A stretch of 64,000 nucleotides of DNA from Methylococcus mesophilus (GTDB lineage: Bacteria > Pseudomonadota > Gammaproteobacteria > Methylococcales > Methylococcaceae), in assembly GCF_026247885.1 (NCBI RefSeq), contig NZ_CP110921.1, positions 1,607,001 to 1,671,000 on the forward strand. Reading direction: 5' to 3'. Below, piece after piece: positions 36,431 through 48,882 of this stretch (its first letter is position 1; every line of letters begins with the position of its first letter). A program made the position numbers and the translations under genes. The notes below the pieces were generated by a model. The model was not told the DNA's origin. It saw nothing but the letters and a program-made list of their open reading frames with translations, and did no database searches.

Positions 36431-37360
36431 TCAGGGCCGGTTATCGACCAGCCCTTCCTTCTCGGGCAGCAGCAGATCGGCCCGGCTTACGCCCAGCGCC
36501 AGCACGACGGGGCAGGCGACCAGCACCGAGGAATAGATGCCGAATACGATGCCGATGGTCAGCGCCAGGGCGAAGTTGTGCAGGGCGTCGCCGCCGAAAA
36601 AGAACATCGCCAGCACCATCAGCTGCGTCATGGAATGGGTGATGATGGTGCGGGACATGGTGGCGGTGATGGCGTTGTCGATGACCTCCGTCACCGCCGC
36701 CTTGCGCATCTTGCGGAAGTTCTCCCGGACCCGGTCGAACACCACCACGGACTCGTTCACCGAGTAGCCCAGGATAGCGAGCACGCCGGCAAGCACGCTG
36801 AGCGTGAATTCCCACTCGAAGAAGGCGAACATCCCCAGGATGATGACGATGTCGTGCATGTTGGCGATCATCGCCGCGACGGCGAACCGCCAGGCGAACC
36901 GCATCGCCAGATAGGCCATGATGCCGGCGGCCACCAGCATGAGCGCCAGTCCACCGCTTTCATACATTTCCTTGCCGACCTGCGGCCCGACGAACTCGAC
37001 GCGCTTGAGTTCGGCCGTCCCGTCCTGGGCCTTGAGCGCCGAGAATATCTGGTCGCTCTGCCTGGCGCCGGTATCCTCTTGCAGCGGCAGGCGAATCAGG
37101 ACGTCGCGGGAAGTGCCGAAATTCTGCACGGCGGCTTCGGCGATCTGTTGCTCCTCCAGCGTCTTGCGTATCGCTTCGAGGTCGGCGGGCTGGGCATAGC
37201 GGACTTCCATCAGGATGCCGCCGGTGAAGTCGATGCCCAGGTTGAGGCCTTTGAACCCCAATGCCAGGACCGCGAGAATGAAGGTCACCAAGGAGATGGT
37301 CGTTGTGAGCCTCCCGTAGCGCATGAAAGGGATGTCACGCTTGATCTTGAAGAATTCCAT
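36431..37360 (-). CDS. secF: Protein translocase subunit SecF
   Basis: 309 residues from ATG 37360 (MEFFKIKRDIPFMRYGRLTT). Six helices with GLNLGIDFTGGILMEVRY near residue 45 (SecF signature) and GYSVNESVVVFDRVRENFRK near 220-240 (SecD/SecF conserved motif). Together with SecD and YajC it couples the proton gradient to late protein export. It follows secD by 11 bp in the tgt-yajC-secD-secF operon. Confidence 0.96.
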   Translation of the reverse strand: MEFFKIKRDIPFMRYGRLTTTISLVTFILAVLALGFKGLNLGIDFTGGILMEVRYAQPADLEAIRKTLEEQQIAEAAVQNFGTSRDVLIRLPLQEDTGARQSDQIFSALKAQDGTAELKRVEFVGPQVGKEMYESGGLALMLVAAGIMAYLAMRFAWRFAVAAMIANMHDIVIILGMFAFFEWEFTLSVLAGVLAILGYSVNESVVVFDRVRENFRKMRKAAVTEVIDNAITATMSRTIITHSMTQLMVLAMFFFGGDALHNFALALTIGIVFGIYSSVLVACPVVLALGVSRADLLLPEKEGLVDNRP

Positions 37361-37371
37361 GGCTGCTATCC

Positions 37372-39222
37372 TCAGACTGCGATCTTGACCAGCTTGCGCT
37401 GCCGGCCATAGGTGAAGTTGACCAGCGCCCTGGACACCAGAACGGCGCTGAACATGGAGGTCAGGATGCCAATGCACAGTACCAGCGCGAAGCCGCGCAC
37501 GGGACCTGCGCCCAGCAGGAACAGGGCGACGCCGGCCACGAAGGTCGTGACGTTGGAGTCCAGAATCGTGGCGAAAGCGCGTTCATAGCCTGCATGGATG
37601 GCGGCGTGGGGCGTGCTTCCCACCCGCAGTTCCTCGCGGATGCGTTCGTTGATGAGCACGTTCGCGTCGATAGCCATGCCCACGGTCAGAGCGATACCGG
37701 CCAAACCCGGCAGAGTCAGGGTTGCCTGCAGCAGGGAGAGCACGGCGACCAACAGAAGTACGTTCGTACCCAGCGCCAGGATGGAGAACATGCCGAACGC
37801 CCGGTAATAGAGAATCATGAACACCGCGATGGCGATGAACCCGTAGCCGTTGGACTTGACGCCGCGGTCGATGTTTTCCTTGCCCATGCTGGGGCCGACG
37901 GTGCGCTCCTCGACGATGTCCACCGGCGCGGCCAGGGCGCCCGCCCGCAGCAAGAGGGCCAGGTTCCGCGCCTCCTCGGTGCTGTCCAGGCCGGTGATCT
38001 GGAAGCGCTTGCTGAAGCGGTCGCGGATGGTGGCGATGTTGATGACTTCTTCGACCTTCTTCTTGGTCGTCACCTTCTGGCCATTGACCTCTTTAGTCTC
38101 GGACTTGTTCTCGATGTAGACCACCGCCATGGCGCGGCCGACATTTTCGCGGGTGGTGTCGCCCATCTTCTTGGCGCCCACGCTGTTGAGCGTGACGTAG
38201 ACCGCAGGCTGGCCACCCTGCTGGTCGATGCCGGAAGCCGCGTCCACGACCTGATCGCCGGTGACGATGATCTTGCGTTCGAGCAGGACCGGACGGTTCT
38301 GGCGGTCGCGATAGAGGTGCGAGCCCAAGGGCGCTTTCTCGCCCTCGGCCGGCACCGGATGTTCGTTGTCGACGAGCCGGAACTCCAGGGTCGCCGTGGC
38401 GCCGAGAATTTCCTTGGCCCGCGCGGTGTCCTGGACGCCGGGCAACTGGACCACGATGCGATCCTCACCCTGCTGCTGGATCACGGGCTCGGCCACGCCG
38501 AGTTCGTTGACGCGGTTGCGCAGCGTCGTCGTGTTCTGGGCCACGGCGAAGCGCTTGATCTCACGCCGCTCGACTTCGGACAAGCGCCCTTCGAGCAGAT
38601 TTTCGCTATCCTTGACGTCGATTTGTAACCCGCGCAGTTCGCGCTTCAGCAGTACCTGCGCCTGCGACAGGGTATTGGAATCCGGCAGCCGGACCTGGAT
38701 CACACCGTTCTGTTTTTCCACCGACTGGTAACGGATCTTGTTTTCGCGCAGCAGGCTGCGGGCGTCTTCCGCGTAGCGGTCTTCCGCCTGCTTGACCGCG
38801 GCGTCCATGTCGACCTGCAGCAGGAAATGCACGCCGCCCCGCAAGTCGAGGCCCAGATACATGGGCTTGGCGCCAAACGCGCGCAGCCAGGACGGCGTCG
38901 ACGGCGCCAAGTTCAGAGCCACGGTGTAGGCCTCCCCCAGTTTCTCGTTCAGCACGTCGGATGCCTTGAGCTGCGAATCGGTATCGCTGAACCGGATCAG
39001 CATCCGCTTGTCGGCCATCTCTAAGGCTTTTGCCTTGAGCCCGACGGCATCCAGCAGGCCCTGCACCTGCACCTTCAGGCTGTCGTCGACTTTCGCCGCA
39101 CGAACCGCCGACAACTGAACGGATGGGTCTTCACCGAAAAAATTGGGCAGCGCGTAAATGATCCCGAGGATCAACACGGCTGCGACCATCAGGTTTTTCC
39201 ATAAGGGAAAACGGTTTCGCAT
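37372..39222 (-). CDS. secD: Protein translocase subunit SecD
   Basis: 616 residues, as usual. The N-terminal helix is followed by DLRGGVHFLLQVDMDAAVKQ at about 123-142, the periplasmic P1 domain, NRVNELGVAEPVIQQQGEDR, and the C-terminal six-helix domain with LTVGMAIDANVLINERIREE. Works with SecF. yajC lies 63 bp upstream. Confidence 0.96.
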   Translation of the reverse strand: MRNRFPLWKNLMVAAVLILGIIYALPNFFGEDPSVQLSAVRAAKVDDSLKVQVQGLLDAVGLKAKALEMADKRMLIRFSDTDSQLKASDVLNEKLGEAYTVALNLAPSTPSWLRAFGAKPMYLGLDLRGGVHFLLQVDMDAAVKQAEDRYAEDARSLLRENKIRYQSVEKQNGVIQVRLPDSNTLSQAQVLLKRELRGLQIDVKDSENLLEGRLSEVERREIKRFAVAQNTTTLRNRVNELGVAEPVIQQQGEDRIVVQLPGVQDTARAKEILGATATLEFRLVDNEHPVPAEGEKAPLGSHLYRDRQNRPVLLERKIIVTGDQVVDAASGIDQQGGQPAVYVTLNSVGAKKMGDTTRENVGRAMAVVYIENKSETKEVNGQKVTTKKKVEEVINIATIRDRFSKRFQITGLDSTEEARNLALLLRAGALAAPVDIVEERTVGPSMGKENIDRGVKSNGYGFIAIAVFMILYYRAFGMFSILALGTNVLLLVAVLSLLQATLTLPGLAGIALTVGMAIDANVLINERIREELRVGSTPHAAIHAGYERAFATILDSNVTTFVAGVALFLLGAGPVRGFALVLCIGILTSMFSAVLVSRALVNFTYGRQRKLVKIAV

Positions 39223-39285
39223 GCTCGGAACCTATTTGGAAACGGGAGTATCCGGCGGATTGGCACATCCGCCGGAGAGGCGGGT

Positions 39286-39636
39286 TTACTTGGATTCGGG
39301 TTTGCGCTTGGCCGCTTTGTAAGTGCCCTTGGGCATGAGCGAGGCCACGGCGTTGCGCTGTACGCAGATCTGGACGTTTTCGGCCACTTCCAGCGTGACG
39401 AAATTATCGTCGACCTCGACCACCCGGCCCAGAACCCCCCCCGTCGTGACCACTTCAACCCCCTTGACGAGCGACTGCAGCAGCTTCTTGTGTTCCCTCT
39501 GGCGGCGGTTCTGCGGCAGCACGAACAGCAGGAAGAACACGGCAAGAACGGCCATGGGCAGAATCAAACCCGCGGCCCCGGGTTCCTGCGCCGCTGGAGC
39601 GGCCTCCGCCAAGGCGTCGGCAATAAAGAAACTCAT
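39286..39636 (-). CDS. yajC: Preprotein translocase subunit YajC
   Basis: 116 residues from ATG 39636 (MSFFIADALAEAAPAAQEPG). One transmembrane helix (GLILPMAVLAVFFLLFVLPQ, about 23-42), then NRRQREHKKLLQSLVKGVEV and the VVTTGGVLGRVVEVDDNFVT block that defines the family. Standard position between tgt and secD. Confidence 0.94.
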   Translation of the reverse strand: MSFFIADALAEAAPAAQEPGAAGLILPMAVLAVFFLLFVLPQNRRQREHKKLLQSLVKGVEVVTTGGVLGRVVEVDDNFVTLEVAENVQICVQRNAVASLMPKGTYKAAKRKPESK

Positions 39637-39681
39637 GGTCAACCTCTAGTTCTTATTTGACGAATTCAAAGTTGCGCATTA

Positions 39682-40953
<1,272 letters not shown>

Positions 40954-40973
40954 AGGCTGTTCGGGAACGGACG

Positions 40974-41336
40974 TTATTGTGCAGGCGGTGCCGGCACGTC
41001 GGATCCGCTCTTGGCGGGCTCCGGAGCCACCACTGGCATGTCCGGCTGGGACTGCTGGGCAGCGGGAACGTCCATAATGTCGAGCCGCTTATTATCCACA
41101 TGCCCAGACAGATAAGCAAGCGTCAGGCTCGTTCCAAAAAACAGGGTGGCCAGAATGGCCGTGGTCCGCGACAGGAAGGACGCCGCGCCGCGCGCGCCGA
41201 ACAGGCTGCCGGACGAGCCTCCGCCGAAACCGGCACCGGCATCCGCCCCGCGCCCCTGTTGCAGCAGCACCAGCCCAACGATACTCAAGGCGAGCAAAAC
41301 ATGAAAGACAGTCAACGCTTGAATCATAAAAAGCAC
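40974..41336 (-). CDS. secG: Preprotein translocase subunit SecG
   Basis: 120 residues. Two transmembrane helices (about 4-24 and 55-75) around the conserved [20 protein letters not shown], then [20 protein letters not shown]. The C-terminal tail is Pro/Gln-rich and variable. SecG is the third protein of the SecYEG channel. It starts one base after the tpiA stop. Confidence 0.95.
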   Translation of the reverse strand: MLFMIQALTVFHVLLALSIVGLVLLQQGRGADAGAGFGGGSSGSLFGARGAASFLSRTTAILATLFFGTSLTLAYLSGHVDNKRLDIMDVPAAQQSQPDMPVVAPEPAKSGSDVPAPPAQ

Positions 41337-42089
41337 CTAAACTGAAACTGAATGACAGATCGACAGAAATGCCCGCGCATCGAGCGAGGCGCCGCCGATC
41401 AGGCCACCATCGATATCGGGCATCGCAAACAATTCGGCGGAATTCTCGGGCTTCACGCTTCCACCATAAATAATCTGTACCGCTTGAGCCACCTCCGGAT
41501 TCCACCGGGCGATCAAGCTCCGGATGTGATAGTGCACTTCCTGAGCTTGGCCGGTGGTCGCGCTGCGCCCCGTCCCCACCGCCCAGACCGGCTCGTACGC
41601 AATCACCGCGTGCTCCAGGGACTGGACGCCGGCGAATTCGAACACGGTGTCGATCTGTGCCCCGATCACCGCAAGAGTCCTGCCCTGCTCCCTCTGCTCC
41701 AGCGTTTCGCCGACGCAGAGGATCGGTTTCAGATGGCCCTGGATCGCCTGTTCGTAACGGGACGCCACCAGTTCGTTCGATTCGCCATAGAGCAGGCGCC
41801 GTTCCGAGTGCCCGACGATGGCCAGTTCACACCCGAACTCGCGCAGCATGCCTGCCGATATCTCGCCGGTGAACGCCCCGGAGTTGTGGTCCGCGACGTT
41901 CTGAGCGCCCAGCATCACCTTGGTGCCCTTGAGCGTCTCGGATGCCTGGGGGATGTAAACGAACGGCACGCACACCCCGACTTCCGCCTTGCAGTCTCCG
42001 ATGCCGGACAGGATGTCGTTCAGCAGGCGAGCCACGCTTGCGCTCCTGCCGTTCATCTTCCAGTTTCCAATCACCAGAGGACGACGCAT
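41337..42089 (-). CDS. tpiA: Triosephosphate isomerase
   Basis: Interconverts dihydroxyacetone phosphate and glyceraldehyde 3-phosphate. 250 residues starting MRRPLVIGNWKMNGRSASVA with the catalytic Lys of GNWKMNG; catalytic His in ELAIVGHSERRLLYGES (about 96), catalytic Glu in VIAYEPVWAVGTGRSAT (about 168), phosphate loop IIYGGSVKPENSAEL. First gene of tpiA-secG-tRNA-Leu. Confidence 0.97.
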   Translation of the reverse strand: MRRPLVIGNWKMNGRSASVARLLNDILSGIGDCKAEVGVCVPFVYIPQASETLKGTKVMLGAQNVADHNSGAFTGEISAGMLREFGCELAIVGHSERRLLYGESNELVASRYEQAIQGHLKPILCVGETLEQREQGRTLAVIGAQIDTVFEFAGVQSLEHAVIAYEPVWAVGTGRSATTGQAQEVHYHIRSLIARWNPEVAQAVQIIYGGSVKPENSAELFAMPDIDGGLIGGASLDARAFLSICHSVSV

Positions 42090-42171
42090 CGATCCGGGCT
42101 CCTCGGAAAAATCGATCGATTATACCTTCGGCCAAGACCTTTTCAATGCCGGACCATCATCCCAAGCCTTC

Positions 42172-45100
42172 CTACCCGACCCACCGCCTGGCGTTGCGGA
42201 ACATTCGCATCCACGGACCGTATTCGCCCCACCCTCTGGCCCGCCAGGAATTCTGCACGCTGCGGAAGCAGCGCTCCGGATGCGGCATCATGATGGTGAA
42301 GCGCCCGTCCGGCGTGGTCAGACCGGTGACACCGCGGGGCGAGCCGTTAGGATTGAATGGGAACGCTTCGCTAATCCGGTCGTAGTTGTCGACGAAGGCC
42401 ACCGCCACGAGTTGGCCCCCATTGCCTGCTCCGGCACGGGACTCGACACGGCCCTCGCCGTGCGAGACCACGACCGGCAGCCGCGACCCCGCCATGCCAT
42501 CGAAGAAGATCGAGCGGGAGGGCTGGATTTCCACCATGGCGACCCGCGCCTCGTACTGCTCGGAACGGTTGCGGACGAAGCGCGGCCAGTTCTCGGCCCC
42601 TGGGATCAGTTCGTGCAACTGCGAAAGCATCTGGCAGCCGTTGCAGACCCCGAGTCCGAAGGTATCCTCCCGCCGGAAGAAGGCCGAAAATTCGTCCCTG
42701 AGCCGTGCGTTGTAGAGAATCGACTTGGCCCAGCCGCCGCCCGCACCGAGCACATCGCCGTAGGAAAATCCGCCACAGGCCGCCAGCCCCCGGAAATCCG
42801 TCAGGCCGATCCGGCCTTCCGCCAGATCGCTCATGTGCACGTCGACGCAGGCAAAGCCCGCGGCGTCGAACGCCGCCGCCATTTCCAAGTGACCGTTGAC
42901 ACCCTGCTCGCGCAGTATCGCCATCCGCGGTCGTGACAGATTGAGATAGGGGGCCGCCACATCGGCGTTGGGGTCGAAGCTCAGCTTGGCGTGCAAGCCG
43001 GGGTCGCTGTCATCGAAGAGGGATTCATACTGCTGCCGTGCGCAATCCGGATTGTCCCGCAGCGCCTGCATGCGGTAGCTGGTCTCGGACCAAATCCCTT
43101 GCAGTTCGGCGCGACCGGCGCTGAACACCGGCACGCCGCCATGATGCACTACGATCCGGCTGTCCGAACGCGGCGCACCGACTACCCGGCTGCAGGCACC
43201 CAGGCCGGCATCCTCTAGCCGCACCATGACAGCGGGCAGGTCATCGCTGGCCACCTGGATAACCGCGCCCAGCTCTTCTGCAAAAGCCGCCGCCACCGGA
43301 TCTCCGAGGTGATCGAGGTGCAGGTCGATACCGGTCCTCGCGGCGAAGGCCATCTCCACCACCGTGGCGAACAGGCCGCCGTCGGAACGGTCGTGGTAGG
43401 CGAGGATCAGCCCATCCGAGTTGAGCAACTGCACCGCCCCGAAAAATGTCCGGAACAAGGCCGGATCGTCCAGATCCGGGCAAACCTCGCCCATTTGTCC
43501 ATAAACCTGGGCCAGCGCCGATCCGCCCAAGCGGTTACGCCCATGACCCAGATCGATCAGAACCAGCACCGAGCCGCCGGCGTCGAGCCGTAATTCCGGC
43601 GTCAGCGTCCGCCGCACGTCGGTCACCGGCGCGAATGCCGACACGATCAGCGACAGCGGCGAAGCCATGGCCACATCCTTGCCGCCCTCGCGCCATACGG
43701 TGCGCATCGACAGCGAATCCTTGCCAACGGGGATGGCGACACCCAGCGCCGGACACAGATCCAGACCCACCGCACGTACGGTATCGAACAAGCGGGCATC
43801 TTCGCCGGGAGCACCGGCCGCGGCCATCCAGTTCGCTGACAGCTTGACGTCCCCCAGCGAGGCGATCGGGGCCGCCAGGATGTTGGTCAACGCCTCCCCC
43901 ACCGCCATGCGCCCGGACGCCGGAGCGTCGATCACGGCCATGGGCGAACGTTCGCCCATGGCCATAGCCTCGCCGGTGACTGCGCGGAAACCCGATGCCG
44001 TCACTGCCACGTCCGCTACGGGCACCTGCCAGGGGCCGACAAGCTGGTCCCGCGCTACCAGGCCGCCCACGGAGCGGTCACCGATGTGGATCAGGAAACT
44101 CTTGTCGGCCACCGCCGGCAGACTCAGCACCCGCTTGACGGCGTCGCGCCAGTCGAAGCCGGCGAAATCCAGTGGCTTCGTCGCCGCCGGAAGCCGGGCG
44201 ACGTCACGCAGCATCCTGGGAGGTTTGCCGAACAGCAGGGACATCGGAATTGCCACCGGATGGTTGGCGAACTGCAGGTCGTTGACCACCAGGTCTTCGT
44301 CCGCCGTCGCATGGCCGATCACCGCGAACGGACAGCGCTCGCGTTCGCACAACGCCTGGAAGCGTTCCAGCCGCTCCGGTCGCAGGGCGAGCACGTAGCG
44401 CTCCTGGGACTCGTTGCACCAGAGCTGCATCGGCGAGAGGCCCGGCTCCGCGCTCGGAACGTTGCGCAGCTCGAAACGCCCGCCCCGTCCGCTGTCGTGG
44501 ATGATTTCCGGAACCGCGTTGGACAGCCCTCCGGCGCCGACATCGTGGATCGACAGAATCGGGTTGTCCTCGCCGAGGGCAACGCAATGATTGATGACTT
44601 CCTGGCAGCGCCGCTCCATCTCAGGGTTGTCGCGCTGCACCGAAGCGAAGTCGAGGTCTTCGGCACTTTCGCCGGAGGCGACCGAGGAGGCGGCACCGCC
44701 GCCCAGACCGATCAGCATGGCCGGACCGCCCAGCACCACGATGGGGGCGCCCGGCAGGATTTCCGATTTGCCGAGATTGACTTCGCGGATGTTGCCCACG
44801 CCACCGGCGAGCATGATCGGCTTGTGGTAGCCGTACAGGCTCGCGCCATCCGGCGACAACTGCTGGAAGGTTCGGAAATAGCCGCACAGGTTGGGGCGGC
44901 CGAATTCGTTGTTGAACGCGGCACCGCCGATCGGCCCCTCCAGCATGATCTGCAGCGGCGAGGCGATGCGGCCGGGCTTGCCACTGTCGGTCTCCCAGGG
45001 CTGGATGAAATCCGGGATGCGCAGATGCGAGACCGAGAAGCCGCACAACCCTGCCTTGCTGTGCGAACCGCGTCCGGTCGCGCCTTCGTCGCGGATTTCG

Positions 45101-46038
45101 CCGCCGACGCCGGTGGCGGCGCCCGGGAAGGGCGAGATCGCGGTCGGATGATTGTGGGTCTCGACCTTCATCACCAGATGGGCCGGCTCTTCCCGGTAGC
45201 CGTAGGCGAAGCTGCCGGGCTCACGGAGCAGCACCTCGGCCCGCGCCCCTCGCACCACCGCGGCGTTGTCGCTGTAGGCCGAGACGATGCCCTCGGGACT
45301 CGCCTGGCTGGTGTTGCGGATCATGCCGAACAGAGTCTGATCCTGCGCCTCGCCGTCGACCCGCCATTGCGCGTTGAATATCTTGTGGCGGCAATGCTCC
45401 GAATTCGCCTGGGCGAACATCATCAGCTCGATGTCGCTAGGGTTGCGCGACATCGCCCGATAGCTGTCCTCCAGATAATCCAGCTCGTCTTCCGACAGAG
45501 CCAGCCCCAGGGCGGCATTGGCCTTGACCAGCGCCCACCGGCCTTCCTGCATGAGCGGAACGTACTGCAGCGGCTCCGGTTCGCGGTGGCGGAACAGCAT
45601 TTCTTCCTGCCCGCGGCTGAGGACGGTCTGCGTCATGCGATCGTGCAGAAGCGCCCTGACGGCGTCGCGCTGCGTCGAGGACAACTCGCCGTCGAGCTGC
45701 AGCGCGTAGGCGATACCGCGCTCGACCCGGCAGACCGCCTCCAGACCGCAGCGGCGGACGATCTCGGTCGCCTTGCTGGACCAGGGCGAAATCGTCCCGA
45801 TCCGCGGCGTCACCAGGAAGGTTTCCCCCGCCTCCGGCTCGCTCTCGACTGTCCCGTAATGCAAGACTTGCCGCAGCAGCCGGCTCTCGGCTTCGTCCAG
45901 GTCGCGCGCCAGCTCCGCGAAATGGACGAATCTGGCGTCGACCTTGCGGACGACCGGAGCGACGGCGCGCAGGGAAGCCAGCAGGCGGTTGGCACGAAAA
46001 ACGGACAAGGCCGATGGCCCCGGAATACAGACAACCAT
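42172..46038 (-). CDS. purL: Phosphoribosylformylglycinamidine synthase (large single-chain)
   Basis: Purine synthesis step four: FGAR plus glutamine and ATP to FGAM. 1288 residues from ATG 46038 ([20 protein letters not shown]), the fused proteobacterial form: N-terminal PurS-like region, two AIRS-like ATP domains ([37 protein letters not shown]) and a C-terminal glutaminase with the nucleophile in [15 protein letters not shown] and [14 protein letters not shown] at 46062 could add eight residues. It follows bamC by 39 bp. Confidence 0.96.
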   Translation of the reverse strand: MVVCIPGPSALSVFRANRLLASLRAVAPVVRKVDARFVHFAELARDLDEAESRLLRQVLHYGTVESEPEAGETFLVTPRIGTISPWSSKATEIVRRCGLEAVCRVERGIAYALQLDGELSSTQRDAVRALLHDRMTQTVLSRGQEEMLFRHREPEPLQYVPLMQEGRWALVKANAALGLALSEDELDYLEDSYRAMSRNPSDIELMMFAQANSEHCRHKIFNAQWRVDGEAQDQTLFGMIRNTSQASPEGIVSAYSDNAAVVRGARAEVLLREPGSFAYGYREEPAHLVMKVETHNHPTAISPFPGAATGVGGEIRDEGATGRGSHSKAGLCGFSVSHLRIPDFIQPWETDSGKPGRIASPLQIMLEGPIGGAAFNNEFGRPNLCGYFRTFQQLSPDGASLYGYHKPIMLAGGVGNIREVNLGKSEILPGAPIVVLGGPAMLIGLGGGAASSVASGESAEDLDFASVQRDNPEMERRCQEVINHCVALGEDNPILSIHDVGAGGLSNAVPEIIHDSGRGGRFELRNVPSAEPGLSPMQLWCNESQERYVLALRPERLERFQALCERERCPFAVIGHATADEDLVVNDLQFANHPVAIPMSLLFGKPPRMLRDVARLPAATKPLDFAGFDWRDAVKRVLSLPAVADKSFLIHIGDRSVGGLVARDQLVGPWQVPVADVAVTASGFRAVTGEAMAMGERSPMAVIDAPASGRMAVGEALTNILAAPIASLGDVKLSANWMAAAGAPGEDARLFDTVRAVGLDLCPALGVAIPVGKDSLSMRTVWREGGKDVAMASPLSLIVSAFAPVTDVRRTLTPELRLDAGGSVLVLIDLGHGRNRLGGSALAQVYGQMGEVCPDLDDPALFRTFFGAVQLLNSDGLILAYHDRSDGGLFATVVEMAFAARTGIDLHLDHLGDPVAAAFAEELGAVIQVASDDLPAVMVRLEDAGLGACSRVVGAPRSDSRIVVHHGGVPVFSAGRAELQGIWSETSYRMQALRDNPDCARQQYESLFDDSDPGLHAKLSFDPNADVAAPYLNLSRPRMAILREQGVNGHLEMAAAFDAAGFACVDVHMSDLAEGRIGLTDFRGLAACGGFSYGDVLGAGGGWAKSILYNARLRDEFSAFFRREDTFGLGVCNGCQMLSQLHELIPGAENWPRFVRNRSEQYEARVAMVEIQPSRSIFFDGMAGSRLPVVVSHGEGRVESRAGAGNGGQLVAVAFVDNYDRISEAFPFNPNGSPRGVTGLTTPDGRFTIMMPHPERCFRSVQNSWRARGWGEYGPWMRMFRNARRWVG

Positions 46039-46077
46039 GGCTATGGCTCGCAGACTGTACAAAAAATGATATCCGCC

Positions 46078-46785
46078 TTATTCGGCGGGCTTGAGAGACT
46101 CTTCCGACTTCCCGGCGTCGCCCTCATTGCCGGACGCCGGCGGAGTGCTTGCGGACTTCTGGAACTGCGCGTGTATCGTCTTCAGCAGTTCGAGCCCCAG
46201 CCCCGATTGCTGCGGGTCGTCCCGGCCATCGGTCACGAAAACCTGGGTGATCTTGCCCTTCTGCTCGACATGGACCCGGAACGCCGACGCCGTGTTGTCG
46301 CTGCTGCCGCCGAACAAGCCGGAGAACAGCCCCACGTCTTCCGGAGCGCGCTGACCGGTGCCGTTGTAATAGACCTCAAATATGCCTTTCGCCTGGTCCT
46401 CCCCGACCACTTCGAGCTTGGCCCGGCCAAGGGCGCGGTTGACCGAGCGCCAGGCGTCCTCGAACGGCGCTTCGACCTCGATCAGGGGTACGTCGCTCAG
46501 GTCCTGGGCCAGCGTGGTCTTCGGATCCGGCTCCTCGGGCTCGGGTTCGGAAGCGGCCCGCGGAGCCGAGTCCTCCTTCGGCTGGAGGGCTTCCGCCTGG
46601 GCAGCGGAAGTCACCGCCCCTTCGATGGTCGACGAGCTCAGGTCCGGCGGAATTTCCAGCGGCGGAATTTCCGAATGATAGCGGTACTGCTTCTGCTTGT
46701 CCGGGAACAGGCTGGCGATATAGGTACAGCCGCCCAGCAGCCAGAGCGCACTGCCGAGAGCCACCCACCTCAATGCATTGCCCAT
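46078..46785 (-). CDS. bamC: Outer-membrane assembly lipoprotein BamC (NlpB)
   Basis: 235 residues. Lipobox ALWLLGGC with Cys20, then the unstructured N-terminal arm with YRYHSEIPPLEIPPDLSSST, which binds BamD in relatives, and one helix-grip domain (about 100-215: EAPFEDAWRSVNRALGRAKL). E. coli BamC is about 340 residues with two helix-grip domains; this shorter form probably has one. Same position as in E. coli, directly downstream of dapA (10 bp). Confidence 0.87.
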   Translation of the reverse strand: MGNALRWVALGSALWLLGGCTYIASLFPDKQKQYRYHSEIPPLEIPPDLSSSTIEGAVTSAAQAEALQPKEDSAPRAASEPEPEEPDPKTTLAQDLSDVPLIEVEAPFEDAWRSVNRALGRAKLEVVGEDQAKGIFEVYYNGTGQRAPEDVGLFSGLFGGSSDNTASAFRVHVEQKGKITQVFVTDGRDDPQQSGLGLELLKTIHAQFQKSASTPPASGNEGDAGKSEESLKPAE

Positions 46786-46795
46786 GGAATGCCCC

Positions 46796-47671
46796 TCAGA
46801 TCACGCCGGCCTGGCGCAAGGCTTGGCGCACCGCATCCTGGCACGACGCGTCCAGCCAGGTCAGCGGCAGGCGGATACCCTCCTGGATCAATCCCATTTC
46901 GTGCAACGCCCACTTCGCAGGTATGGGATTGGACTCGATGAACAGATCGCGGTGCAGGGCTTCGAGCCGGCGGTTGAACGCCTCGGCGCTGGCCCGGTCT
47001 CCGGCGATGGCCGCCCGACACATTTCGTGCATGAGCCTCGGCGCCACGTTGGCCGTGACGGAAATCACGCCGTTACCGCCCCTCAGACAGAATTCGCAAG
47101 CCGTCGCGTCATCACCGGAATACAAGGCGAAGCCCTCGTGGCACAGTGCCCGGATCTCGGCCAGCCGTTCGAGCTTGCCGGTCGCTTCCTTGATGCCTAC
47201 GATGCCTGGAACCTGCGCCAGCCGCCCCACGGTTGCCGGCAGCATATCGCAGCCGGTGCGGCCGGGCACGTTGTAAAGGATCTGCGGAATGTCCACCGCC
47301 TCGGCCACCGCCCGGTGATGCCGGTACAGGCCCTCCTGAGTCGGCTTGTTGTAATACGGTGTGACGAGCAGGCAGGCATCCGCGCCAACGGCCTTGGCCT
47401 TGGCGGTCAGGCTGATGGCCTCGGTTGTCGCATTCGCGCCGGTACCGGCGATGACCGGGACTCTGCCGGCGACCTGCTCCACCACCAAACGGATGACTTC
47501 GGTATGTTCTTCTTCGTCCAGTGTCGCCGATTCACCGGTCGTCCCCACCGCCACGATGGCATCCGTTCCCTGTTCGATGTGGAACTCGACGAGTCGCCTC
47601 AGGCCGGGGATGTCCAGTCCCCCGTCGGGCTCCATGGGAGTTGCCAGGGCAACGATACTGCCTTGAATCAT
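46796..47671 (-). CDS. dapA: 4-hydroxy-tetrahydrodipicolinate synthase
   Basis: First committed step of lysine/diaminopimelate synthesis, condensing pyruvate with aspartate semialdehyde. 291 residues: [20 protein letters not shown] start, [10 protein letters not shown] (substrate-binding TT), [17 protein letters not shown], Tyr in [13 protein letters not shown] (about 133), Schiff-base Lys in [14 protein letters not shown] (about 161). Pairs with bamC as in E. coli. Confidence 0.97.
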   Translation of the reverse strand: MIQGSIVALATPMEPDGGLDIPGLRRLVEFHIEQGTDAIVAVGTTGESATLDEEEHTEVIRLVVEQVAGRVPVIAGTGANATTEAISLTAKAKAVGADACLLVTPYYNKPTQEGLYRHHRAVAEAVDIPQILYNVPGRTGCDMLPATVGRLAQVPGIVGIKEATGKLERLAEIRALCHEGFALYSGDDATACEFCLRGGNGVISVTANVAPRLMHEMCRAAIAGDRASAEAFNRRLEALHRDLFIESNPIPAKWALHEMGLIQEGIRLPLTWLDASCQDAVRQALRQAGVI

Positions 47672-47785
47672 TCGATGCGTCCGCTAAAAAATGTCGATGG
47701 TAGCGTGTCGCCCATATCGCTGACAACACGGGGAAAGGGATTCCGGAACGGCTTGGAACATGCTCCGGACGAAGTGATCAGACCG

Positions 47786-48196
47786 CTACTCCTGAACCGT
47801 GGCCAAGGACAGCCGGTTGACCCCGGCCTTGTGGGCGGCGGCCAGCACCTTGGCGACGACGGCATAGGACACCGCCTGGTCGGCGTGGACGATGTACAGG
47901 CCTTCCGGATTCTGCTGCACCGCTTCCCGGAGCTTGGCTTCCAACTGCGCCAGATCGGCGATCTCGGTCTTGTCCAGCACGATGCGCCCCTGGGCGTCGA
48001 TGCCGATCGGGGTCGATTTGTTGTCGTCCGAGGCGGCCACCGCGCCGGTCTTGGGCAGGTTGACGTTCATGCTCTGGGTCAGCAGCGGCGCCGTCACCAG
48101 GAACACGATCACCAGCACCAGCATGACGTCGACCAGCGGGGTGACGTTGATCTCGCTCATCACTTCGTCGTTGTCGCCCCCGGTTTTCATGGCCAT
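47786..48196 (-). CDS. exbD: Biopolymer transport protein ExbD
   Basis: 136 residues from ATG 48196, with AAGGAGA 7 nt upstream. One N-terminal transmembrane helix with the proton-carrying Asp in NVTPLVDVMLVLVIVFLVTA (about 17-36), then a periplasmic domain with GIDAQGRIVLD. It forms the proton-driven motor with ExbB and powers TonB. tonB, exbB and exbD follow each other in that order. Confidence 0.93.
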   Translation of the reverse strand: MAMKTGGDNDEVMSEINVTPLVDVMLVLVIVFLVTAPLLTQSMNVNLPKTGAVAASDDNKSTPIGIDAQGRIVLDKTEIADLAQLEAKLREAVQQNPEGLYIVHADQAVSYAVVAKVLAAAHKAGVNRLSLATVQE

Positions 48197-48207
48197 GGCG
48201 GTCTCCT

Positions 48208-48864
48208 TCAGCGGTTGGCGGTTTCGGCGCTGACCAGGTGCAGGAAGTCTTCGGCGAAGATTTCCAGCGCCTGCTGCCGGCGGCGCGATTGCCGCATCAG
48301 AAAGTTGTAGGCCAGCACGGCGGGCACCGCGACGGCGATGCCGATGGCGGTGGCGATCAGCGCCTCGCCGATCGGGCCGGCCACCACTTCCAGGCTGGCC
48401 TTGCCGCTTTTGCTGATGTCCTGCAGGGCCCGCATGATGCCCCAGACGGTCCCGAACAGCCCCACGAAAGGCGCGGTGGAACCGATGCTGGCAAGCACCG
48501 TGAGTCCGATGTCCGACAGCCGCGATTCGCGCTCGAGCTGGCGTTTGAGCTTGCGTTCCAGGGTGGCGAGCAGATCGCCCCGGTATTTGAGGGCCGGCGG
48601 ATGACTCTGTCCGGCGCTGTCGAGCACTTCGAAGCCGGCGCCGACGAGCCGGACGACGGGAGCGGTCTTGCCGGCGGCGATTTCCCCCCGAGCCTCGTCG
48701 AGGCTGGAGGCGCTCCAGAACCGTTCTTCGAAACTCCGGTTGGCGAGGCTCTGCCGCCAGTACTGCCAAACTTTGAGAACGATGAGCGTCCAGGTGAGGA
48801 CGGAAAAGGCAATCAGGACCCAGAGGGTGGCATTGATGATGAGGGTGGAGGAATCGGTAACCAT
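48208..48864 (-). CDS. exbB: Biopolymer transport protein ExbB
   Basis: 218 residues, three helices: WVLIAFSVLTWTLIVLKVWQ (about 15-34), then after a cytoplasmic loop TVLASIGSTAPFVGLFGTVW (about 122-141) and ALIATAIGIAVAVPAVLAYN (about 168-187). The second and third are the MotA/TolQ/ExbB signature. Pentameric motor stator for TonB. It starts 18 bp after the tonB stop. Confidence 0.94.
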   Translation of the reverse strand: MVTDSSTLIINATLWVLIAFSVLTWTLIVLKVWQYWRQSLANRSFEERFWSASSLDEARGEIAAGKTAPVVRLVGAGFEVLDSAGQSHPPALKYRGDLLATLERKLKRQLERESRLSDIGLTVLASIGSTAPFVGLFGTVWGIMRALQDISKSGKASLEVVAGPIGEALIATAIGIAVAVPAVLAYNFLMRQSRRRQQALEIFAEDFLHLVSAETANR

Positions 48865-48882
48865 GATTGCGACCGGCTAGGG